From assembly GCA_019022495.1 (NCBI GenBank), contig JAFEKR010000005.1:1364001-1428000 (forward strand): a stretch of 64,000 nt of DNA, written 5' to 3'. How positions within the stretch are numbered: the stretch's first letter is position 1; each line of letters opens with the position of its first letter. The notes under the pieces are model-generated. The model was given only the letters and a program-made list of their open reading frames with translations. It made no database searches and had not been told where the DNA came from. The DNA is from Epichloe hybrida. Its lineage: Eukaryota > Ascomycota > Sordariomycetes > Hypocreales > Clavicipitaceae. Of the stretch, positions 10,301 through 23,100 are shown piece by piece. Position numbers and translations under genes: made by a program.

Positions 10301-13233
10301 AGGGTAGTTACTATCTAGGTAAAAGATATCTACTATTACTTTATAGTTAAAGCTACACTTATCCTTTAGGGTAAACTTAAAGTAATTAAGGCTATTTATA
10401 TACATCTAGTATTAGTGGCAAATCCTTATTAGCTCCCTAATAGCTTTAATATTAATATTATGCCCTAATCTATAGAGAACCTTATATAAACATTAGATTA
10501 ATAGATATCTAAAGCAGTAGTGTAGTTACTATAGCTTACTTTCTATAAGGTAGCTCTAAGCAACTACTTCTTCTTTCTATATAAGAAGCATCTAGGTATG
10601 CCCCTATTTATATATAATAGGCACTTTAATATTTCCTTATTATAGTATGTTCTTAGAGATATTAAAGTTAATCTTTAAATAGTCTATATTATTAAGGGAT
10701 AAGAGAAATAGAGTGTTTATAGGGATAACCTAAAAGAGAATATTTCTAAAGGGAGTAAGCACTATAGCTACTCTAAGCGCGATAATTAGGTCTCCTGCGC
10801 TAAACCTAACTAATGCCTTTTTCTCTATTAATTTATTAAGCTATAATATAGGCATCTAACGTTATAAAGTAAGGAATTAAGGGTGCCTTACTATAGAGAA
10901 CTTTGCGGCTCCTATATTGGGCATAATCCCTTAGAATGTCGCATAGGAATAGTAATCTTCTAATATAAATATTACTAGGGCTTTGTTTATAAGTTCTTGC
11001 TAAAAGGGGTTTTCTTTGCTTAGACTATAATAAGCTACTTACCTTATTAGGAATTAAACCATTCTTTTGCTATTAATCTAGGTTCTATAAGTAAAGAAGC
11101 TTATAGGTACTAGCCTATCTATATTATTAGGGCTGTCATTAAATCTAATACTCTTTATATACTAAGTAATTTTATTATTAATAGGGGATAGAGACTTATA
11201 GTCTCCTTTGTACTATATAAGGAACGAATAATATAAGTTATTAGTTAGGTCTATAAGGTAGTGATTCTTAAAGCATTAAAACGCTTTCTTATAGTTCTCT
11301 TTAGGGTGCTTAGATAACTAGTATCCTTTCTTGCTATATATATAATACTTCTTTATATAAGGAGTACCTCCTCTTCCTTGTAGTTTTAAGGGGTATTAGG
11401 TCTCTTTTCTATTCCTATTATATCTTTAGTTAGTCTAGAATTACTCTAGGGTTATAGTTTTAGTTAGGAACTATTAATAGTTCTTCTTCTCTTCCTTAAT
11501 AAGATAAAGGGTTATTCTAATCTATTTATAGAACTCTTATAGTCCGTCTAGCGAATCTATAATTACTTCTTTACACTCTAGAATACTATAATAGGCTTTA
11601 ATAAGTTAATTCTAGAGTGCCCTTTTAGTTTAGCTTACTTTAGGCACTACTTATTATAAGATAGCTAGTCTTTCTATAAGTTTATTAAAGTATTTAATTA
11701 TTAACTTACTTAGGTTATTATTTATTATTCCTTATAGGGAAGTGTTATTTCACTCTAGTAAATATCTTTACTATATATCCTTAGTTTTAAATTATTCTCT
11801 TATATAGCTAATAAGCATAGGGAGATCTTATAGTTATCTAGGTTTAGAGAGGTAGTCTATATAGTATTATAGTGCTTTGCCTTTAAGTATAACCTTAAAA
11901 GCATAACTAGCTTATTTAGGCTAGATATTAAGTAACTTACACTTTTTACAGAATATTTAAAGCTTTAATTTAAGGATATTATAGTTATTAGCGCTATAGA
12001 GTTATTCTTTAGGGTATACCTTAGATAGGTTAATAATTTACTTTAGTAAAGGTCTCTAAGTCTATAGGGGTTCTCTAGGTATTTCCTTTTATATTTATAA
12101 AAGGGGTAGTAAGGTCTTTAGGAAGTAAGAGGGTAGCTTTATAGGTAGTACCCTTAGGGCTTATTATTCCCTCTAATTCTCCTCTTCCTTATATTAGGAA
12201 GGAGGAATTATAGCTCTTTAAGCTATGCTAACAGGGGCACTACTAGCCCTAGATAGTATAGGTTACCTTTATTAGTAACTCTCCTGCTTAGGGGCATTAT
12301 TAGTAATATTACTAGGGTAATACTGCTAACTTACCTCTAGTAAAGGTATAGGTAAGGGAGTTACCTATAGATGCTTATAAATAGTATCCTTAGGCGGTCT
12401 TAACTCTAGGTTAATTAACCTTCCTAGGGGAGATTAGCTAAGCAACTGTTACTATTATAAAGGTCTCCCTTTTGTAAACTTATCCCTTAACTATCTATAG
12501 AAGTTATTACTAAATTTAGAGAATAGTATTTTTCTAAATAACCCTTACTCCTTATATTATTTAGTCTTTATAAGGATATAAAGACTAATTTCCTTAGGTA
12601 TTCTTATTTCTTTATATTTAAAACTTCCTATTTATTAGAGTAGTTCTTCTATAATATATTATTAAAGCCTTATAGAGATGTAGGGGTATAGGTTAGTATA
12701 GATAGGGGTTTTTCCTTTATTAAGATATTTATTACTATCTCCTATCTTAATGCCTTCTATAGTATTATTATAGCTATTAGTCTTGCTAGGAACTCTGAAT
12801 TAACTAGAGGTCCTAGATAGTTTAGTTATATCTAATATTCTAATTAATTAAGGGAGGTAGATCTTATAATATAAGAAGAAAAAAAAGTATAACTATGATT
12901 ATGTAACGTATTTCGGATATAAAGAATTATAAGGCAAGGCGGTTAACTTTAAATGCATAATAGAACGCATAACAAAGAAAGACAAGGGGATAGCTTAGCT
13001 ACTAGCATTAAACCTTTCTTTATTATTTCAGAGTCTATATAGATATAGATATTAATACTAAAGTAAGAAAAGAGCTATATTATACCTTTCTATTAGCATA
13101 ACTTATTATTAAACATGGCCCTCCTATTACATAAGGCAAGTCATTATTAGATAAGTTGCCTCTTCTAATTAACCTTGCTAATCTATAGTGTTTAAAGACT
13201 ACGTGGTTATCTATAAAGGTAACCACTAATTAG
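7359..13233 (-). pseudogene. A1 gag-pol relic (Copia type)
   Basis: The minus-strand frame at 10405-10223 still reads 60 residues without a stop, including NYFKFTLKDKCSFNYKVIVD and FNVAKFLNN. This is the Copia integrase core region, also read in A2 at about 35560-35740. An RT segment with IKPLYRLIEVGTY is readable at about 8870-8930, and an RNase H segment (KLFTFINRSF, normally xxDGSF) at about 8330-8360. The order from right to left is gag, integrase, RT, RNase H. Many stops fall in all domains, so nothing is expressed as a full protein. Confidence 0.85.
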
Positions 13234-13540
13234 TGTTAGATTCACAGGGTATTGAATTTAATGTAATATAGTTATAAGCCTAAAGAATAGTATTATCATT
13301 AATTATCTATTCTAGGCTACGTTATCTATTATTATAATTAATTAAGTTATAGGAAAAGAGAGGTAAAAAGTTAGAAGTTATAATATATAAAGGGAAAAGG
13401 GGTTACGCGTTTGTGTCCCTATATTTCCTAGCTAATTAACGTGCTAGGTTATGGGTTACATGTAGGGTCCGCGCGCGGCCTAAGCTTCTGCCGGGTAATT
13501 GCGGCTGCGACGCGCGATTGATATCACCTTTGTTCCAACA
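13234..13540 (-). repeat. A1 5' LTR
   Basis: 307 bp, pairs with 7052-7358. CCGCGCGCGG is at 13469-13478. It retains more CpG and CpA than the left copy. Confidence 0.92.
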
Positions 13541-15549
13541 ATAACCACCTAATTCTAGGAGCTTGCTAGCTAAATCCTTTAAAAACATATTTATAAATTC
13601 CACGTACTCCTCTAGGATTTACTATAGGGGTATGTTACTATCTATCTCTTATATAAATACTACTAACTCTTTATAATACACTACCTAGAGCACTATTACG
13701 CTTCTTAGTTTTTTCTTTTTTAATATATAAGCATATTTTACTACTATTACTATAACTATACTATAACTTAAGTTATTACTTACTATATTATTTATTAATA
13801 AATTTTTATTAGTATTCTCTTTTATTACCTCTAGGTTAACTACCTTAATCTTTAGTAATACTAGTAATAGTATAATAAAAGACTACTTTACTACCTTATA
13901 AAGTTATTACTTACCTATAGTAAAAGTAATATAATCCTAGGTTATTAGAAACCTCTAGAAACCCTACTTCTAGTCTATTACTATAGGTTTATATTCTAGG
14001 GTCTAGTCTATCCCTAGGAGCATTCCCTCTCCTATATTAGTAATATAGTAGCTAACTTAGTAAACCTTTATATAGCCTATACTATCTTTTACCTTAACTA
14101 GTTTATATAGGATTCCCTAGTGTAGGATCTTATCCTTGCTTATGCTTTCTAGTGTTATCTTTGTTTTTTCTATATTCTTCTAATCCTATTTTAATAATAA
14201 TTTAGAGTGGATTATTAAATATTCTATGCTTATATTAAATAGCGCTAGCACTACTAACTAGCGGTTATCTCGCTATAAGGACACCTATATTCTTATTCTC
14301 TTATTTATAGGTTTTTTTATAGTAAGACTATTATCCTAGGCCTAAGCTAAACTAATTAGAATCTTATTTAAGTCTAAGGTTTTATTACTACTATTCTTAT
14401 ACTTCTTAGTAATATACCTATTACTTTTATAGATTAAGTAGTTTACTATATTATATTTATTTACACTATATCTAGGACTACTATATTTAAAGCACTTAAA
14501 TAGTCTCTAGCCTATGCTAGGTTACTATAAGCTTAGCTATAAGTTATTTATAAGGGAGCTAGAATATTATCTCTTATTACTCCTACCCTCCTTATTATAG
14601 TTTCTATTATAATTATTTAATATAAATATTATTATAACTTTAGCCTTTTTACCTTAACCTTATAGGTAGCTCTATAATATTAGGAACTCTTAGCTAACTA
14701 TATACTTCCTTATAGTGTTATTTAAGCTATTTAGAAAAATTACTATTCTTAAGTATATAGGGACTTAGTTAGGTAATTTTACTTTTACCTTTATCTAAAG
14801 TCTTCATTATAAATCTATCTAGGTATAAGCTAAGTAGTTAACTAACTTATTTACTATTATATAATATATTTACTATTACTTTTTATATTATTGACTGGCA
14901 GCTACTATATATTACTACCTTTATTTTATTATCTAAAAGATTCTTGGGTCTAGCTTAAATAGTATATTTAAATTTACAGACATACCTATAGTTATATAAG
15001 GTATTACCTTTATATAAACTTTTACTTATATATATCTTAATAAAACTTTATGGGTATGTATTTATAAACTTAATTATTAGGTAGGAAATCTAAGAATAAG
15101 AAATTCTCTGTAGAATTTATCTAAGAGGGAACAGTATAAGTCCTTTACCTAATTTAGCTAATTTCAGTTTACTTTTATTTCAATAGCCTTTTACTTCTAT
15201 ATCTAAGATCTTCTTTTTATATAGGTATTTTTATAACAGCTTATATATTATATTACCTCTATGACATCTAGATTATTATTATTACTAGATTTAGTATTAC
15301 TATATTAGTTAGGTAGCGTTTACTATACTCTCTTATATTCTATAGTTAGGGTATTTTAGTTTACTACCTAGGCGCTATAAGTTGGGGCTTCCTTACACTA
15401 GGTAGTATAGGTATATTCTAGGTAAAATATTCTATAGCTTCTTTATATTTAAATCTAGCTAATAGTTTATTTTTCTTAAAGGGTTTAGAGTTTAACTTAT
15501 TATAACTATAGTAAAAGAGATAAATAAAGTAAAGGCTAAGGTTCTTAGT
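13541..15549 (-). pseudogene. G1 gag and protease-region relic
   Basis: Reverse complement is colinear with G2 at 20178-22290. Reading frames are closed throughout by TAA/TAG. Assignment as gag/protease rests on position between the 5' LTR and RT, not on a motif still visible here. Confidence 0.65.
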
Positions 15550-15757
15550 TGCCCAGCTAGAGCATTACTACTTAGAGGTAGGTATATAAGGTCTTAAACT
15601 CTAACCTTCTGTATCTCTTATAGGTGGTCATGTCTGTACCTTACTACACGCATATAGCTATCTAGTAGTTACTTAGTTATTTACGTAGCTAAGGCTTACC
15701 TAAGGAGGCTCTATTATGTGACTGTCCTGTCGCGACTCTAGCCTCCGTGCTCTGACA
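15550..15757 (-). repeat. G1 5' LTR (Gypsy-G)
   Basis: In sense orientation it starts TGTCAGAGCACGGAGG at 15757 and probably ends GGGCA near 15550 (about 208 bp); that inner end is inferred from the TG..CA rule and comparison with G2. The outer end abuts Gypsy-F sequence at 15758. Confidence 0.65.
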
Positions 15758-17771
15758 AGTTCCTAGTATAAGATTAATTACATAGTTAGTTAACTTCTTT
15801 AATAGGAGGCTCCTTACCTTATCTAATATAAATATATCTTTAAATTTATATAGTTCCTCTAGGATATCTTTAATAGTTCTATATACTTTTACCTTCTCTT
15901 TATCTTTAAGAGAGATAAACTTATCTTCTATTATACTTATAATAGTATATATAATTATCTTATTATATATTACCTTTATAAACTTATAGGGAGTTAGTAG
16001 TAAAAAGGCTACCTTTCTCTTTTTAAACTACTATTCTTATAAGTATAAGTAAAGATATATATATTCTTCTATAAGTATGTATATTCTAATTAATATAGGG
16101 CTTCCCTTTACTCTTAGGTCCTTATTAATAGCTATATATAGTAACTTAAGGTCTTTCTCTTTACCTTATAAATCTTTAATTAAAATAGGTACCTTATAGA
16201 TACTATATTAGGGGACTATTAGAGCCCTTACTACCTTTAAGATAGGTGCTATAGCCTTAGCCTAATTAAGCTTATAAGTCTATATAAATTAGGCGCTTAT
16301 AATATTAATCTTAGTGTAACTATTAAGATTTACTACTATTTTAATATCTTTATGCCTATAAATAGTAACTAGTGTATAGAATTAGTATTCTACTAGTACC
16401 CTAGTATTTAAGGTAAAGGTAAGGGCTTTTACTTTTACCTCTAGGAGTTTTCCTAACCTTCTTATTAGTCTTTCCTTAGCTTATTATAATTATAAAAGAA
16501 ATGCTCTATACTACTATAGTTATAGCACTATTTTCTTCCTTATAGTTTATTATTATTTAGGTAGGTAGCTAGGGTCTTTTTCTTATCCTTATCCTTATCT
16601 CTTTAGTCCCTATTTAGCTAATGCCCTTATAGGGAGTTACATCTTTAGTGTTAAGCTACCTTATATAGCCCCTTCTTTTCTAAATTATTTAGCTTTTACT
16701 TATTCTTTAATATTACCTCCTAGAATTACTAAGTAAGTTATATAATATCTTCTTATATTAGACTAGTAATATCTACGTGTAGGTTAATATAATCTTATAA
16801 GTTAGGAAGTAATTTTATAAAGAATATAAGAGTATAGGTCTTTTCTAGAGCTTATTCTAGGTATTTCTCTAGTAAATTTAAGTAAATACTAAACTTAATA
16901 AAACTCTAGCCCTCCTTTTACTTTATATTTTCTAGCTATATAGCTATTTATATATTATAACTTATAGAGTCTTTAAGTAATATAAGGGTTTTATCTTAAA
17001 ACTTATCCTAGTTATTCTTAGGATAATCCTAACTATTAGCTAGTTATTCTTTAATATATTAGTCCTATCTAGCCTAATAGTTTATATATATATAGTTAAG
17101 TATAAAGAGGATTTTTTAGTTATTTTAGTAATACTTTTTCTTTACCCCCTTAAAGGTATAGTTAAGGTTATTAAGCTATATCTTATACTTCTATAGGTTT
17201 ATAAGGTATTAGAGTTTTATAATATTTTAAACCTTAACTTCTTAGTTACTAAGGCTTAAGAATAAACTATCTTTTTAGCCTCTTTTTACTAGTTTTTTAT
17301 AAGATTATATTAAGTTAGTAAGCTTCTTTTCTTAATTTTATAATTCCTTAAGTTACTTAAGCTAGGTAATTTACTCCCTAATTATTACCTCTTTTACTAT
17401 TATAGTAAAGGGTATAGCTTTAGATAGGGTTATAAAATATAGTATATCCCTAGCTATAGTATTACTATTATCTAGCTAATTCTAAGTAATATATAGTATA
17501 GTTTTAGTAAATTAGGTTATTCTCCCCCTTATATTACTCTGAAGTAGCTAGTAAGAGAAGCTTTAGAATTATAAGAATAAAGGGATAGCTAAGTAAGAGA
17601 TATAGGGGTGTTTATATATTAACTAAAGCTTACTAGGTCTAAGTATATTATATGTGTAAGTTGCTAACTTATAGCTAGTGACTTACTAGTGTCACGTGAA
17701 CCTAGCCCTAGGGCGTGGTGCGCCTGCCTAGTGGTGTGCTAGCGTGCTAGTGTTATGAGTAAGGCCTCACA
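15758..17771 (-). mobile_element. Gypsy F1: 5' fragment of a Gypsy-F element
   Basis: About 2 kb nearly colinear with F2 at 57030-59044. It contains the 5' LTR (17570-17771) and the gag side only; the rest was displaced by the G1 insertion and later loss. It ends in TGAGTAAGGCCTCACA immediately against a truncated Copia-A LTR, indicating insertion into the A2 5' LTR. Frames are closed by RIP-type stops. Confidence 0.82.
17570..17771 (-). repeat. F1 5' LTR
   Basis: 202 bp, matching both F2 LTRs. The start is RIP-altered (TATAAGAAT instead of TGTGAGAAT on the plus strand) and it ends CCTCACA. It retains a GC-rich core around 17700-17735. Confidence 0.85.
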
Positions 17772-18032
17772 GCGTCGCAGCCGCAATTACCTGGCAAAAG
17801 CTCGGGCCGCGCGCGGGCCCTATACGTGACCCGTAACCTAGCCTGTTAATTAGCTAGGAAATGTAGGGCTATAAACGTATAGCCCCCTTTCCCTTCTATT
17901 ATCACGGATTCTAGCTTTTTAACTTCTCTTTTTTATATACATAACGCAGCCTAGAATAAATAAATAATAATAATACTATTCTTTAGGCTTATAACCTTAT
18001 TATATTAAATTTAATACCCTATAAAACTAATA
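17772..18032 (+). repeat. A2 5' LTR, 5'-truncated
   Basis: Begins GCGTCGCAGCCGCAATTACC and ends AACTAATA just before CTAATTAGTAGTTACC. Reverse complement of the A1 LTR. CCGCGCGCGG at 17807-17816. Confidence 0.85.
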
Positions 18033-19965
18033 CTAATTAGTAGTTACCTTCACAAATAACTACGTAGTCTTTAAACACTATAGATTAGTAAGGTTAATTA
18101 GAAGAGGTAGCTTACCTAATAATAACTTACCCTATAAAATAGGAGGGCTACGTTTAATAATAAGTTATACTAACGGAAAGGTATAATATAGCTCTCTTCT
18201 TACTTTAGTATTAATATCTATATTTATATAGATTTTAAAATAATAAAGAAAGGTTTAATACTAGTAACTAAGCTATCCCCTTATCTTTCTTTATTATATA
18301 TTTTATTATATATTTAAAGTTAACTACCTTACCTTATAATCCTTTATATTAGAAAAACATATCTACACCCCTCCTATCCCCTTATATTAAAGATTTACTC
18401 CCCTTTAATCTAATTAGAATATTAGATATAGCTAGACTACCTAGGACCTCTAGTTAATTTAGAGTTCTTAGTAAGAGTAATAGCTATAATAATACTATAG
18501 AAGGTATTAAAGCTAGAGATAGTAATAAACACCCTAATAAAGGAAAAACCCTTATTTACACTAATCTATACCCCTATATCTTTATAAGACTTAAATAGTA
18601 TATTATAGAGGAATTACTTTAATAAATAGAGAGCTTTAAATATAAAGAAATAATAATACCTAAGGAAATTAGTCTCTATATTCTTATAGAGACTAAATAA
18701 TATAGGGAGTAAAGGTTATTTAGAAGAATACTATTCTCTGAATTTAGTAATAACTTCTATAAATAGTTAAGAGATAAGTTTATAGAAGGGAGAGACCTTT
18801 CCTAGAATAGACTTTAAGACTATTTTCTTTATAATAGTATATATATAACTATTAAAAGAGGTATAAAGATAGTAAATAACCTTAAAGAAGTAGTAAACTA
18901 GGAAAAATTCTAATTTTAAACTCTTAAAGAAATCAAAAAGACTAGGAAAAAGTATATATAGTTCTAAAAGAACTTATAGAATAAAGAATTCTTCTATAAT
19001 CTATTAGATAATAGTAATATTAGAACCTAATAACTAACCCCTTTATCTTACCTATTAGTATAATTACTATTAAAGGGATTAATAAGCTAATCTCCTATAA
19101 GAAAGTTAATTAATCTAGAATTAAGAGCACTAAAGGATACTATTTATAAGCATCTACTAGTAACCCCCTTACCTATACCTTTACCTAAGATAATTTAGTA
19201 AAACTACCCTAATAACACTACTAATAATACCCCTAAGTAAAAGTATTACTAATAGAGTTAACCCTTACTACCTAAGGCTAATATTACCTTTATTAGTATA
19301 GCCTAGAGAACTATACTTCCTTCTCTCTAATATAGGGGAGAGAAAGATTAGAGAGAATAATAAACCCTAAGGTTACTTCTTATAAAGCTACTTTCTTACT
19401 TCCAAAAACTATACTACCTCTTTTATAAATATAAAGGGAAGTATTTAGAGAACCCTTATAGACTTAGAGACCTTTACTAAAGTAAATTATAGACTTATTA
19501 AAAATATACCCTAAAGAATAACTTTATAGTGCTAATAACTATAATATCCTTAAATTAAAGCTTTAAATATTCTATAGGAAGTATAAATTACTTAATATCT
19601 AACCTAAATAAGCTAGTTATACCTTTAAGGTTATACTTAAAGGTAAAGCTTTATAATACTATATAAACTACCTCTTAAAACCTAGTTAACTATAAGACCT
19701 CCTTACGCTTATTAGCTATATAAGGGAATAATTTAAGACTAAAGATATATAGTAAAGATATCTCCTAGAATAGAATGATTTTACTCTACAAGAAATAATA
19801 AATAATAACCTAAGTAAATTAATCATTAATTATTTTAATAAACTTATAGAGAAGCTAGTTATCTTATAATAAGTAGTACCTAAGGTAAGCTAAAGTGAAA
19901 GGGCACTTTAGAATTAACTTATAATAGCTTATAATAGTATTCTAGAATATAAAGGAGTTATTATT
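18033..19965 (+). pseudogene. A2 leader and gag relic
   Basis: Colinear with the right third of A1 in reverse complement (A1 about 11590-13233). It starts with the Copia post-LTR motif CTAATTAGTAGTTACC. The frame is broken by many TAA/TAG codons and no zinc knuckle can be read. Confidence 0.65.
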
Positions 19966-20177
19966 ATTAGGAGCACGGAGGCTAGGGAGTCGCGGACAGG
20001 ACAGTTACATAATAAAGCCCTTAGATAAGCCTTAGCCTACGCGAATAACTAAGTAGCTACTAGATAGCTATGTGTATATAGTAAGGTATTTAGATAAGGA
20101 CTACCTATAAGAGATATAAAAGGTTAGAGTTTAAGACCTTTATATACTTACCCCTAAGTAATAGCTCTCTAGCTATA
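19966..20177 (+). repeat. G2 5' LTR
   Basis: Matches the G1 LTR from GAGCACGGAGGCTAGG (19971) to the AGCTATA / ACTAAGAACC junction. The first bases (ATTAG in place of TGTCA) are altered, so the start is approximate. Confidence 0.65.
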
Positions 20178-23100
20178 ACTAAGAACCTTAGCCTTTACTT
20201 TATTTATATCTCTCTTACTATAGTTATAATAAGTTAAACTCTTAAACCCTTTTAGAAAAGTAAATTATAAGCTAGATTTAAATATAAAGGAGCTATAGAA
20301 TATTACCTTAAAATATACTTATACTACCTAGTAAGGAAGCCTTAAACCTATAGTACCTAAGTAATAACCTTAATACTTTAACTATAGAATATAATAAAGT
20401 ATAGTAAATACTACCTAACTAATATAGTAACCCTAGATCTAGAAATAATAATAATCTAGACTAGCTATAAAGGTAATATAAGGTTATATAAGCCTAGCTA
20501 TATAATACTTATATAAGATAAGAGATCCTAGAAATAAAAGTATAGCTTAAAGAAATAGAAGTAAACTTATAATTAGCTAAATTAGGTAAAAGACTTATAA
20601 TTATCCCTTAGATAAATATACTAATAAATCCTATATTCCTAGGTTTCTTACTTAATAGTAAGTTTATAATAAGTATATACTTATAAAGCTTTATTAAAAT
20701 ATAGTATAAGGTACTTATATATAAAGGAAATACTTATAAGAATTTATAAGTATACTTATAAGATTTAAATATACTATTTTAGTTAAACCTAAGAACCTTT
20801 TAGGATAATAAGATAAAGGTAATATATACTAGTAGCTACCTAGCTAATAATATAAAGTAATAATAAATATATTATATAATAGTAAATAGGATAGTTAACT
20901 ATATATCCTATACCTAGGATAGATTTATATCTTAGCTAAATACTAGTATAATAGATAAAGATATAAGGTACTTAGAAGCTACTAGGATACTACTAAACCT
21001 TAGGTAAAAGTATAATTAATCTTTCTAATCTTTCCTAAGACTTTAAATAAAGGTAAAAGCTAAATTACCTAACTAAATCCCCTTATATTTAAGAATAGTA
21101 ATATTCCTAAATAGCTTAAATAACACTATAAGGTAGTATATAGTTAGCTAGGAGTTCCCTATATCTTAGAGCTATTTATAAGGCTAAGGTAAAAAAGCTA
21201 AAGTTATAATAATATCTATAATAAAGAGTTATAATAGAAGCTATAATAAAAAGGGTAAAAATAATAAAAGATAATGCTCTAGCTCCCTTATAGATAACTT
21301 ATAGTAAGGTTCCTAGTAAGAAGGCATAGGCTAGAGGCTATTTAAATACTATAAATATAGTAGCCCTAGATATAGTGTAAATAAATATAAAGTAGTAAAC
21401 TACTTAATCTATAAGAGTAATAAGTATATTACTAAGAAGTATAAAAATAGTAGTAATAAATCTTTAAACCTAAATGAAATTCTAATTAGTTTAGTATAAG
21501 CCTAGGATAATAGTCTTACTATAAAGAAATATATAGATAAGAAAATAAGAATATAAGTATTCTTATAGTAAGATAACTATTAGTTAGTAGTGCTAGTTCT
21601 ATTTAATATAGGTATAGAGTATTTAATAATTTACCTTTAATTATTATTAAAATAGGATTAGAAGAATATAAAGAAAGTAAAAGTAATACTAGAAAGTATA
21701 AGTAAGGATAAGATCTTATACTAAGGAATCTTATATAAACTAGTTAAGGTAAAGGATAGTATAGGCTATATAAGGGTTTACTAAGTTAGCTACTATATTA
21801 CTAATACTAGAGAAGAAATACTTCTAGGAATAGACTAGACCTTAGAGTATAAACCTATAGTAATAGATTAGAAGTAAGGTTTTTAGAGGTTTTTAATAAC
21901 TAAAGAATATATTATATTTACTTTAGGTAAGTAATAATTATATAAGGTAGTAAAGTAATTCTTTATTATACTATTACTAGTATTACTAAAAGTTAAAGTA
22001 GTTAAGCCTAGAATAAAAGAGAGGGATACTAATAAAGTTTTACTAGTAGGAGATATAGTAAGTAATAACCTAACTTATAATATAGTTATAGTAATAGTAA
22101 TAGGTAATATCTAGCCCTTAAAGAAGAAAAAACTAAGAAGTATAATAGTGCTTTAAGTAGTGTTTTATAAGAAGCTAGTAATATTTATATAAGAAATAGA
22201 TAGTAATATACCCTAATAGTAAATCCTAGAGAAATATATAAAATTTATAAATATGTTTTTAAAAGATTTAGCTAGTAAGCTCCTAGAACTTAAGGGTTAC
22301 ACTTATATAATTAAATTAGAAAAGAGGAAATAGCTACTATAAGGACTTATATATAACCTAGTGGAAAAAGAGCTAGAGGTGCTTAGGGAGTACCTTATAA
22401 GTGCGTAGGAGAAAGGATAGATTAGAAGATTAATAAGCCTAGCTAGAGCCTTAATTTTATTTATTCTAAAAGAATTAGGGAAATTAAGGCTTTATATAAA
22501 TTATAAAGGTCTTAATAGGATTACTATTAAAAATAAGGCCCCCTTATTATTAATCTCTAAAATTCTTAATTAACTAGTAAGTGTAAAAGTTTTTATATTA
22601 TTAAATCTCTAAGAGGTATACTACTAGCTATATATTTATAAGAGTAATAAGTAAAAGATAGCGTTTTATTATTACTATAGGCACTTTAAGTACCTAGTAA
22701 TACTATTTAGATTAGTAAATATACTAGCTACTTTTTAGGAATATATTAATAATACTCTTAAGGGACTTATAAATAAATTTTATATTATTTACCTTAATAA
22801 TATCCTAATATATAGTAGTAACCCTATAAGATATATAAAGTATATTAAAAGGGTGCTAAAGTAACTTTAAGACGCGGATCTCTATATTAACCTTAAGAAG
22901 TACTAATTTTTAGTATTATAAGTAAAATTCCTAGGGTTTATTATATTTAAAAAAGGTATTAAGATAAAACTATTAAGGGCTAAAGCTATTATAACTTAGC
23001 TAATACCCTATAGTATATTTAATATTTAATTATTCCTTAGGTTTATAGGGTTTTACTAATACTTTATAAAATAGTATAGTAAGGTAGTAGTCTTACTAAT

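Larger units (their letters stand above)
7052..13540 (-). mobile_element. Copia A1: full-length Ty1/Copia element nested in G1
   Basis: 6489 bp with two 307-bp LTRs (7052-7358 and 13234-13540) starting TGTTAGATTCACAGGG and ending CTAACA or CCAACA. A perfect 5-bp target duplication ATAAC lies at 7047-7051 and 13541-13545; the G2 and G3 copies of the host read through this point without the insertion. Orientation is minus: the conserved post-LTR motif CTAATTAGTGGTTA (as reverse complement) lies beside the right LTR. Integrase-before-RT order, as read in the colinear copy A2, is the Copia arrangement. Confidence 0.92.
5283..15757 (-). mobile_element. Gypsy G1, truncated LTR retrotransposon split by Copia A1
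   Basis: Minus-strand Ty3/Gypsy relic, colinear (in reverse complement) with G2 at 19966-24900. Its 5' LTR is at the right end; gag and protease regions run leftward from 15549; RT to integrase lies at 5283-7051. A1 interrupts it at 7052-13540 with a 5-bp duplication. The left end, including the rest of the integrase and the 3' LTR, is missing at the hAT-1 boundary. Both strands are strongly RIP-altered. Confidence 0.8.

Noticed and set aside
10223..10405. Minus-strand 60-codon frame as a separate gene
   Set aside because: It is part of the Copia A1 integrase that happens to lack stops, not an independent gene.
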